Assembly: GCA_030549495.1 (NCBI GenBank)
Contig: JAUIRK010000797.1
Location: forward strand, 57,634 to 121,633
Direction: 5' to 3'
Length of the DNA stretch: 64,000 bases
DNA from: Nectonema munidae
Taxonomy: Eukaryota; Nematomorpha; Nectonematoida; Nectonematidae
The notes under the pieces were generated by a model that saw only the letters and a list, made by a program, of their open reading frames with translations, was not told where the DNA came from and did not search any database. The position numbers and the translations under genes are program-made. This document shows, piece by piece, positions 23,301 to 35,300 of this stretch (position 1 is its first letter; each line of letters opens with the position of its first letter).

Positions 23301-26300
23301 AGTACAACACAAATAGGATATGTGCAATTCATACACAACAAACATTTCACTCAAGCTTAACATTGGACAAAGACTCGATAAAGCCAAGCCAAAACGCATA
23401 TACACCTACGGAAAAGAAAACACAAAAAAAATTCTTTTACTAACAAAAATCAAGCGTCATTTGCATCATTGCAACTAAACATTAACGGCATTAAAAACAG
23501 GTTATTAGAATTAAAACAACTTTTACAACACTATTCTCCTGATGTTACTTCTATACAAGAAACTAAGCTAAACAAAAACACTAAAACTACTGTTATTCCA
23601 AACTATACACACATAAGACAGGACAGACTAAATTTTTTCCAGGAGATTAAGACAACAATATCAAATCGAATGTTTCTTATTCCCAGCCTCGGCGTTAGCA
23701 GCATTTGGAGTCAATAACCATCTTTAGTGTGTCTCCTTAAAATTAATATCATCTACTACACAAATACGAGCATATATAAAAGTGCCTCCATAGTTCTAGC
23801 CACTATATACATATATCACTTTTTTTCGTAAAATTTGATGTTTAAATCCTTTTCAAAAGTGGTTCAACTTTTTTGAAATTTGGATATAAGGTTCAATTTT
23901 TATTTCCTAACAGCTATACAAAGTTTGGTCAGTTTACATTTCATCAAAAAAAGTTATAAGCGGTTAAAGTTTTTTACAAAAAGAATTATATACAAAGCCT
24001 CACAAGCTATCGATATATATAATTACTAAGCCATACGTAGAAGCCTACATATAAAGTCAGCAGCACAAAACGGTGACTTTTGTGTAGGTTGCTTGAAAAT
24101 ACACTTACTCATCGCTGCTGCTACGAAAATGTAACGAAATTATATAGTTTTCCTTGAGAGTATTTACTCGTAGTAGTAATACTCCCTCAGCTCATTATAG
24201 GAAATTAATTTTTTTCTTTTTTTCTCTGTTATGAACTGATTGATTACACTGATAATGAGATAGTGTAATCAAGGAGCTAACAACAAGAACAACAATAAAA
24301 ATCTTTGAATTGAATAGAAGTAATACCAGAGGGTGTAAGGAGTAAATTGTCTAAGTGTCTATCTCCAATGCCTAACAGGTAAGTGATGACACAATAGCCT
24401 GCACAACTTCTAACGTACGTGTCTATGACATCTGGTTCGATAGAATAAGGAGCAGAAGCATTAGGAGCGACTTTTTTGAAGAATGTAAGAATGCTGCCTT
24501 CATTCGCCAACACCTTAACAAAGAAAAATTAACACTTGAGAATAAGTGTCAAATGCTTCATACTTTGTCTATCATAAATAACACAATTCTTTCTGTTATT
24601 TGTTTGCCTTCATATAAAAAATGTTTATCCAGAGATTTGATCATTTTAATAACTAGTACTTATAGGGAAGTTTTAAAATTATTCATGCATTTTCTTAGTT
24701 CTTGATAGCGGAGAGCTGTAAGCAGAACTGTGTTTTAAAGCTCGTGCTACTAACCCTTGTCCTTGCTTTGCCATCTGGGTGATAAACATCAGCGTATCTC
24801 TTAAACAACATTTTTCAAGTTTTCCCCTCTCCTATTTTCGTATTTTGGGGATGAACACGATAATGTTCGAAAATTAAATAAAGTTTTTCTCTCCGCGTCT
24901 TTACTTTATATATATTTCTATGCATACGCATACCTCTATAATAGTTGTATTTTTCCATCTTCGTTCAATTATTTTAATCAATTAGTTTAACGAAACAAAA
25001 TATTGCCAATGAGAGATTATGTGAACTAAAAATTGGCTGAAGTGACAGGTTCACTGCGTTCTCAAAAAATCCTAGATTTGTGAACAAGAATACGAATTCA
25101 AAAATGGAAACACATGGAATCAGAAGTCTGATGTTTGAGTATACAATGTCTCCCACTTTAAAATCCTATAAGTTTCTTTCTAAAGGTGTTATCTATCACA
25201 CGTTTATCTTTGATATCGGGGCTTGATATTTTTAAAAGGCAAGAAAGTCCTTCAAGTTTGTACAAAAATAGATACGCTGTCAAAACAACAACCAAAAGGA
25301 AATTGTACATTGAAATAAGGTAAAGGATAACTTCTGCGATGGAAACAGAATCGATGAATTGAACTAAACCACTTTTAGATGAAGTAGCTAGAACTTGATA
25401 GGGAGTAAGTTTCAAGTCTAAATTTTCCTTATTCAATAACTGATCCATCAAGCGAATACTTTGCAAAACAAATTGATCTTGGCGCAGATCATCTCCATTT
25501 TTAAATATCACATCATATTCTTTATTTGTCACTGTTCTAAATTAATAACAATTTAAAAGTTTCAAAGATCAAAAAGTCTTTATGCCAAACTACATATAGA
25601 ATGTTACAAAAGATAAAATCAATGTATAATAATACACTCACATTGAAAAGATAGCAGCATTACAAATTTTAGGGTTTTAAGGCATTTCTGCGCATAATAA
25701 ATAAGATGAATGTTAACATCTACAATGCTTGAGAGGAAGTCGAAGACAAAAAAAGTTAGCAAAGTTAAATTATGTATGATTTTATTTTCTCCTTTTCCTG
25801 AGGCAAATAAAGTGAAAGTTCATTGATATTTTCATTTAAATTTCGTTTTTACAAATAATATATATAAAGCGGGGGCGCACATCCAGGGGGCGAGGCCAGC
25901 AACCCCCCCCCCCCCATATGTCATTTCAAGATTAGTAAAAAAGTCCTCCGGGCAATAATTTTCAATTTTATTAATTCTATATCTTTTTCATTTTTATAGA
26001 ATTTAAAAGACTTGTTTGGTTTGTGATAGACTTTTCATATTACTTTCCTTATTTTAAGGTTAAGTCTCAGAATGAATATTAAAAATATATATTTTTTCAT
26101 TAATTTCCACTTCATTGATATAATAATGCAAATTTGATTTGATCAGATTCACGGCTACATACCTGTCTAATCATAGAATATATCATTACATAACAAAGAA
26201 GAGTTTTCTAAAACTCTTCATACAGAAAAAATATTTCTTCAAATATATTATAAGAATATTTTGAGATTCCTTGATTACGGAATTTTATTTTGATTATTTG

Positions 26301-29300
26301 AGAAATATATTCTTTAATATCGTGAAAAATTTGCAAAAATATAGGTAATAACTTTTATAACATCGTATGAGGTATGTTAAATCTAAATCTGAGGTATATC
26401 AAAACTAATTTTTATAAATTTAAGGTTCGTTGCAAATTTACTTCTAAAAATTTAAATCTTCAATTTCTAATTAAAGGACCAAATTTAAATTCACAGCTAT
26501 ATATCTGTCTTATCATAGACCCAAGTAATCATCCACCTAACCAATTCTTATAATATGAACCAGGCTTGTCCACTTTTGAGATTAGAGGCTGAGAAATTTA
26601 TTTAGCTCTTAATCAATATTGGATGGGATAGTTGGTGTGTCGAATCTACTGTCGGATAAATGAGGTCTGATTGTTTTACCAATGAGTCTTCTAAAACGAC
26701 CCTCTCCATATGGTCTTGAGAAGACGAAGAAATTTGTAATCTTCGAACATCAAATATAAAATCGGCTCAATCAAAACTTCCGTTGTCTAAAAATTTACAA
26801 AAGAGATCGTTTTTAGAGTCGTGGTATAAAACCATAAAGATTTAATTACATCTGATGAGTAGTGATCTATCATATTCGAATGATTTTGTTCCCTTGTTGA
26901 GTTTGAATAGTTGTTCAGCAAACTTTCTAAAAATCGGGGTAGCGGTCTCTATAATTTTTTAATAGCTCTGGGTCTCATTAAAAAAAATAAATCAACATAT
27001 AAACTACTGTACTAAAAAATCGACACAATTGTTTATTCAAAAATTATCTGAACAATCCAAATGTCAACAGGATGGATGCAATCTGCTTTGTCTAAACTAG
27101 CTTGTCTAAATTTGGCTGTTTTGGCCCATGTAACTCTCATATCATTACTCACTTTTAATATGTTTTAGGATTTGGTTTCAATGGCAAATATCATGGAAAA
27201 CACTTGCTCACACTCATATGTAGTGGCAAATCGAATCAGGACTTTCAGAGTCATCTTTGAAACATCACGATAGGACTGTCACATTTCAATCAAAAAATCG
27301 CTTATACATTTTAAAAAACGTGTTTTGCACTTCCTCAATCATTAATCAAATCAAAAAACTGCTGTTGAATTAAGAAGTTTTCTGGGGCCAGATTACTAAT
27401 CGAGATTATAAACGGGTTTTTGATAAATTGATAGTATTTTTCATATGTTTGTAGATTAAGAAAATAAGGAGAAATTTCTTGAATAAGATATGCTACATGG
27501 TGTTTTATGGCCTCCATGACATCTTTATTGATCAAAATCTTATCTTCAAGAACAAGCTAACACCTTTAAACAAGCAAAGCAAGTTTAAAGGAATTCATAG
27601 ATTCAAATATGTTCACTAAAAATGATAGGAATATGCCAAAATTGACATCAGAAAAATTTACATGCATGTCTCGTTTGCTTTGTAGAAATTGCTAGATTTC
27701 TTTCCATATTATCGCTTCGAAAGCAATCTCACATTTGAGTGCAGCAAGGATTTTTCAAAATCATTTTCTTTGCATAAATCTGAAAACAAGCAAGAATTGA
27801 AGGCACTTGCTTCAATTAAATACTCTGTTTTAATGAATGAGAACACTTTTTAACCCATCAGGTATGGTTTCAGAACTTCTTAGCACAATCAATATAATAT
27901 TTTTGCAGAAAGGTTATATCAAATGTTCTCCTATGTTGTGGAACATTTTGACAACAGTTATATTTTGAAACTTTACAGAAGGCTTTCAAAGCATACTTAA
28001 TATTTTTTGAAAATATTCTTATGTTATCAAAACTGAATTTGTGCAATCGTTCAGTTTGACATTTAATATATTCAATAGTTTTGTTTATTGAACTCGAGTG
28101 CTTCACTTGCAGGGTTTTAGAAAAGTGGAGGCCAAGACTTAAAAAAAATAAAAATGGTACTCAATTCAAAGACTAAAATTAAATGTGCCTTATTTGCAAA
28201 AATCGTAAATGACTAAATATGGGTGCAAAAACGATCCACTGATCTACATGGAACTGCTTACGATCTTCTAGTGAACCCCGGGCGCGTGTTTGAAAACCAT
28301 TAAGTCATGCAAAATTACAAAACTTAATAAAATCCGTGAAATTATCCGCTGTTATGGTGGGATTAAGAGCTTACAGTGAAAGTATAATGTCGGGTAATAA
28401 TGGTGGTGTATTCATTAGACAAAAATTCGTTTATAATAAATTTCAGAAATTATAAAAAAAAAAGTTCCCACTGCCACCAAAAATTTTGAGGATGTGAGCT
28501 TTTAATATAAAGTTCTAATTTTTAACTATTAAAATATAATTATGTAAATATTCGATCGTTTTTTTCTAAACTTTAAAATTATCACATTCAAAGTCTGTCG
28601 ATTTGTATTCTTTGTTAACTATTTAGTGGGGAATAGGGTGTTCCAAGCTTCAATGGTAAAAAATAAAGTTTCTCATTTATCAGCGCACATATGCTCATAA
28701 GAATCTCCTGTGTAAAATAAGTATTCACTTGAATTTTCAGAAAATTTTAGCAACAAATAGTCACCGCTCAATAGAAAAATATTTATTCATTTTTTTCTAT
28801 TTTTGATTTTCAGACATTAAACTGTTCTAGTTTTTTGTTATCTCTTAAAAATCTTTTTCTTACTTACTTTGTCACTTTTTTTTAAAACTAGCAAGAGCAC
28901 AAGGAGGGTAATAAGCTAAACGTCTTAAAAATACTATTTTGTAGTCTTTTTCCAATGATAGGTAATTTGGCACGTAATATGTTTTAGCTACAAACAGAGA
29001 GAAGATTGCTAGCGAGTGTTATAGTGATTTGTCTCTTTTTTTTTAAATCATGGTCAAACTTTTCATTTATAACATATTTCCTTTTTTATTTTTTCATTTT
29101 ATATTTTAGATATAAATTTTTTTGTTTAAAATGTCAACAAGAAGTCAAGAAAACATCTTTCTGATTGGTATTCCTGTTGAATCAGATTTTAAGGATTTCA
29201 AGCAACTTCCAACCAAAAAAGATGTGATGAAAAGATTGTTTTACTTTATAAAGAAACTCCAAAAAACAGTAACAGAATCTTGTTGTTTTGTGGCGAGTGA

Positions 29301-32300
29301 GGTTATCAAAATATGGGAGATTGCTAGTCTGCCTACATCTCATAAACCGTTCATAGTAAAAAAAATTCATTCCCTGTATGATAAACATGAAAAATTAAAG
29401 AAAAACAAAAAATGTAAAAGCAGAACACAAATTATAAAAATAACAGAGTTTTGTAAAGAACTCGAAAAATTATTTGACATCTCACATTCAAACTTTACTT
29501 CTTTAATTCGTAATAAAGAAGACATGAGTTTTCTTGAAGATCAGAAAGGTCTGAGGAAAATGTTTATTGGGAAGGAAGATAAAGACTTCTTAAAAAAAGC
29601 ATTGAAATTATCAAAAAGGAACGAGTATTATAAGAAATGTATTCAGGATAACGAGAAAATCTTGGAAAGTACTTCGATTGGAATGAAAAACATTTCTTCA
29701 TCTTCTGATAGTGAAGAACATGATATTTCTGAAAATGCTCCCATTTCTTCAACTGATAGTTTTGTGTCTTCTTCACATGATACTAAAAGTTTTGAAAACG
29801 CTAAGAAAGTAATAGAAAACGAAGACTTTATTGCTGCTTTGGATAGAACTGGAACTTCTACAAGAAAGGCTCTTCATCTTGTAACACCGGCTCTAAAAGC
29901 TGTAGGTTTTGATGTGAATACACTGACGCTATCTACATCATCTTTATATAGATCAAGAAAAAAAGTGCGGTCAACAATTGCTCAAAAAATAAAAGAATCT
30001 TTTAATCCTAATACTCCAATGATAATACATTTTGATTCAAAATTGCTACCGGATAATAATAATAGAAGTAAATTCGAGCGTGTTCCCATTGTTATATCAG
30101 GCAAAAATGTAGAAAAACTTCTTAAAATCCCTAAATTGTTACGTGGAACTGGAGAATCGATTGGTAAAGAAGTTTTGAAAACATTAGAAGATTGGCCAGC
30201 TTGCTTACCTTGGATTGCAGGATTGTGTTTTGATACAACTGCAAGTAATACAGGAAAACACAAAGGAGCGTGCTCAATCATTCAGAATGGAGTTGATCAC
30301 CGTTTACTCTTCTTTGCTTGTAGACACCATATTCATGAATTGATGAATGCTGCAGTAATGGATTTTTTTTTGTTTCTAAGGGTCCAGATATTACTTTTTA
30401 CTAGATTTAAATCAAAATGGTGCGAAATTGACCAAAGTTCTTTTCAACCGTTTGAAATAAACAAAATTTCTCCTGATGCTTTTGATGATTGGGTTTACCT
30501 TAAAAGAAAAGAATTGAGTACATTTTTAGAAGAGCAGTTAGTGAAAAAACAGGTCAGAGAAGATTATCGAGAATTTTTGGAATTATCCCTGATATTTTTA
30601 GGTGAGCCTTTGGTTCGAAAGTTTAGATCTCCTGGAGCTTACCACAGAGCTCGTTGGATGGCGAAATGCATTTATTGTATCAAAATATATTTATTCAGAA
30701 ATGAATTTAAAATGAAAGCTAATGAAGTTAAGAATTTGAGAAGAATTTGCGTTTTTATTGTTACAGTCTATGCTAAATTCTGGTTTACTTCTTCACACGC
30801 AGCAAATGCTCCAGTTAATGATCTTAAACTTTTATGTCTTTTGGAGGATTACCATAATGTTGATTGTAGTATTGCAAAGGCTGCTATTGGTAAAATGAGA
30901 AGACATCTTTGGTATCTTAGTGAAGATCTAATACCAATGGCATTTTATTCGCAACTTGTCAACCTAGAAGAAAAACAAAAAATGCTGAATAATCTTCTAC
31001 ATAAAGAACCTTTGAAAGGTGATGGAAGACGTTTCGAGTGGAAAGGATCCTTCAAAAATATGCGAATTGAAGAGTTTGTGACAAAACGATCGAAAAATTT
31101 CTTTGAAGCTCTGAAACTTCCTTTTCCAGCTTTAGGATGGGAAGATATCATAAGAACAGTTGCTAGCATAAAAGTTGTGAACGACATAGCATAGCAGAAA
31201 GAGCAGTATCGCTAGCAACTGATTTTAGCTCAATGCTTACCACAGAAGAAGACGACAAACAATTTCTTTTTCAAGTAGTGGAGTACCACAGGAGTTCAGT
31301 TGGTCATCCGGGTAAAAAGGCATTAAAATAGTTTCAGCTTTTGATAATATCAATAAATAATAACCTTCATCATATACTAATTACTTCTTATCCTGTTCGT
31401 TACATCTAAAAAAAAGAAAACTTTTCATGGATATCTGAACCAATGTCATTTACTAACTACTTTTTATTCTGTTGTTTACATTTGAAAAAAAGAGGACTTT
31501 CCATGGATTTTCATACTTTTTGAGCTGTGGGTAAATAAGAATTTCTGAATCTAAAACTTTGCTCAAATGTTTTTTACGTATAGGAGACATAATTCAAACA
31601 GTGTTTCACAAAAAATGAAAACTTTTCATTTTTTGGAACACCCTAGTGGGGAACTTACATTTTAGGAGCCTAAACTTGATTTTTTATAGGGGTTCTTTGC
31701 ACTCAGCAGATTCGAGACAACTGATTTATTTCTAGAATATAAATAGCTCCATATGAGCTCAACGAACACATATAGGAGTTTCCACTTTAAATTCAGCACA
31801 CACACAGCACCTTTTGTTTCTAAACAAACACAAAACTAGCAGCCATTCATTTGTTATCTAATCGATGTCAAGTGGTGAACTTTTTGGCGAAACGGGCAAC
31901 ATGGATCGGTCATGAAACTGGGAATTTGAAGAAATATTATCTAGCTTTTAACCATAAGTGGAAGCCTAATCATGGAGCCAGTAAACAAACTTATTGTTGC
32001 TCATGCGAAAGTGTAAGGAAACTTCCACATCTTAAGCATTTGGTAACTTTTGAAGAGAAAAGTGGCCACTCAGTTAAAAAAAATTTTTTTTTGAGTGACA
32101 GAGATCTTAATATGAGGGCCAATGACAGTGTCATTGTTAAGCAATTCGCATCTACAGCTTCTGATTTTATCGCAAAATAGCTTTATTTTGACAACAAACA
32201 GTCAAACTAGACAAATTTTTAAATAAAAACTTTTTCTAAAAAGCTCCATTATTTTAAAAAGAGATCAACGATTGTATCAATCTACAAGATATTAACTGTT

Positions 32301-35300
32301 GCAAAGAAATTCCGAATAAGAATATGACATAAGTCCTAAAAAGATATGAATTTAAATTAAAAAAGAAATGATAGCTTGCTTAAAGGTGAGTTTGCAAGGC
32401 ATTTGAGCAGATTTGAAAAAGAGCGCCTTTTTGGAGACAATTTCAGTGACTTCTATAGTCGGATCTAGGGGAAGAGGAAGAGGTTGATTAGGAAAAGATA
32501 GATCTACTTTGAAGTCGTACAGGGCTGCTTGCAGTTTTTCTATTTTTTTCTTCCTAGATTAAAATATAGCGTATACAATCTTAAGAGCGCACGAAAAATC
32601 ATTTCAGATGATGAAACCGTTACAAGAAAGTTAACTAACTGGGATAATCATGAAATAAAAATGATTCGAATTGGAATAATCTGTATTTTTAGGAAACATT
32701 ATGCTTATGTACTTGTCAAACATATAAAAATGGATCAGAAGACAATTCTTCATCATTAGAGGAGAAATTGAATTATTGAAAATGACCATGAAGAATTATA
32801 AACAAAGAATTCAATTTTTTCAATATTTATCAGACTAATGGCATGGAGATAAATAAAGGAAGTTATTTTAGGAAGAGAATTTAATGTTAAAAAGTAATGC
32901 ACACGATTTCATTTGAGTAGCTAAAAGGATTTTAAAATAGTGAAATACTGTTTCCCTTTTTTGTAGTTATTTACAATAGAATTTGCATAAGCTGAAAAAA
33001 CTTGGACGTTGGCGCTCTTATTATTGCTTTTCTCCGCTGTTATTCTAACATTCAGACTCCGACACAATGTTGTGTAAAGCAAATGCTTTACATGAAAGCA
33101 AACTAAAAGAGTAAAAAAAATTCGGTCAATAATTTTTAACATTAAATTCCATTTTTTACCATCTAATCTCATTTAAAATGGCATCTTTATTTTTTTATTT
33201 ATAATTTAGAAAGATATTCCACTTCAAGCTTAAAATCTTCTTCTTTTTTTTCCTCCTTTTAAATTCTTACTGGAATTGTTATTCATCGTATTGTTTTTTT
33301 CTTCTTTTCAATGACTTTAGAAAAAAAAGAGATTATTAAATTAGCTAAAGAAGGAAATCTTAAAGTTCTTTTATCAAGAGAGGTTACTAAAGAAAATATA
33401 GGCCATGCATTGATTGCTTTAGCAAAATCATCTATAAATTCCGAACTGGTTGATAAAATTGAAACTATTTCGCAAAAGCTCAAAATAGTTAAGGAAGAAA
33501 TTAATAAAATTGATAATAAGTTAAATAAAGACCCAAAGCCAGATTCTTCTTGCTCAAATAGCTTAAAAATAGCCTCAAGTTTCAGAAAGTCCCAAACCTA
33601 AAAATAATATTTTGTACATAAAATCTGAAAAGATGAATATGAATGAAATTTTACAAAAAACTACACAAATCCTTAACAAAGTGAAAGTTGTGTCAAAGAA
33701 AGAAACAAAAAAAGCTATTAGTCTCAATTTTCCAGATGAAAAGAGTCAAGATATGGCAGAAAATTTATTATGCAAGGAAAATAGCTTTTAAACTTTTCGG
33801 AAAAAAGTATTATTCCTTAATTTTAGAAAAAAGTACTTTTTTCAAAAAGCTTAAATAATTTCAATAAAATCTTTGTTTTAAAAGTATCTCCAGATATATT
33901 TAACTACTTAAAACAAAATGACTTCACATATTCTTTGATATGCAGGTGATCAAATGCCGACTATTTTTCTCACACATCCAATGTGGAAATTGCCTGTATT
34001 TCGGACATACAACTAGCAAATGCAGAAAAGATACACCCTGTAAATTTTGTTCTCTACCTCATCCCTCACAAAGCGGTCCCGTTAAAGAGGATTCTTCCAA
34101 ATAAAAGTGCGCTTCATGTGGTAAAGGAGGAAAAGATTATTTTAATCATTCTGCTATGAGTTTTGCGTGTCCTTCACTCGCTAAAGAAAATCAAATGTGT
34201 TAAAAAAGCATAACAAAATTTAATGACTGTTGGAGGAATTCTCAATGATCATCTGGAATTATTATTGTATGAATGGTGCAAAGTGAATGACTTTATTCTA
34301 AATAAAGAAAAGTCAAAGTGTATGGTCATTTCAAAAAAAAATAAAAACTACAATTTTCTCGAATCAATTGGAATTAAAGAGGTTAAAGAAAATAATATAC
34401 TAGGAATGGTTTTTAATAGTAAATAAGTTCAATAATCATCATATAGATAAACTAGCCTTGAACTTAAATCGTGTGATTGGAATTCTTTTTCATACAAAAA
34501 ATATTTTTCCTTTAACAGTAAAATTGTTAATATACAAACAACTTTTCATTTCTTACATAAATTACAGTATAGTAAATTGGTTCCCTTATGGGAAAAAAGG
34601 ATTGAAAACCTTCAGAAACGAGCTATAAGGGTTATTTTTAATATGAAGAAGTTCGACCACACAAATCTTAAGTTTTATAATAATAGTTTACTTAAGTTGA
34701 AAGATATATTTCATTTATCGACTTAAAAGTTCAAAAATTTCAGTTATAAAAAAGGCAAACGAGTTTTTCAACAAATATGAGGATATATTTAACAGTAACA
34801 TTAATTTTACTTTACCTGTATTCAAGAAAAACAAGAAAAACTATTTTTACAATTATATATAACATAAGCAGAATGCGCATTCATGCATTGACTTAACTAT
34901 CCTTTTTTATTGTCTCTTAAAAATATGTGAAATTATTGTTACTTTTTATCTTAAAAAATCTAAAAGCGGCCATTATTTGGCTTTTGATTTTTTTTATTTT
35001 TTTATTTCTTTCAATCAAGTTTTTACACTCACAGATAACATTTGCACGTTTATTTCGTCTTGTAAGTGTAGCATTATAATCTCTATTCATGTTTGTGTGT
35101 GTTGATTTTATTTTTGAAAAAAAAAACTAGCCAAATGTGTTTTTGATCCTTTATACGTTTTTTTTAATTGTTTGATTTATACAATAAAATGTAAGAATAT
35201 GTAAATTCTTACTAAGATGTAAGAATTAACATCTTTTCTTATAAAATTTTTATATTTACTTTTTTATATAGACTTGATAACGGTTTCAGGCAGAATCCGA

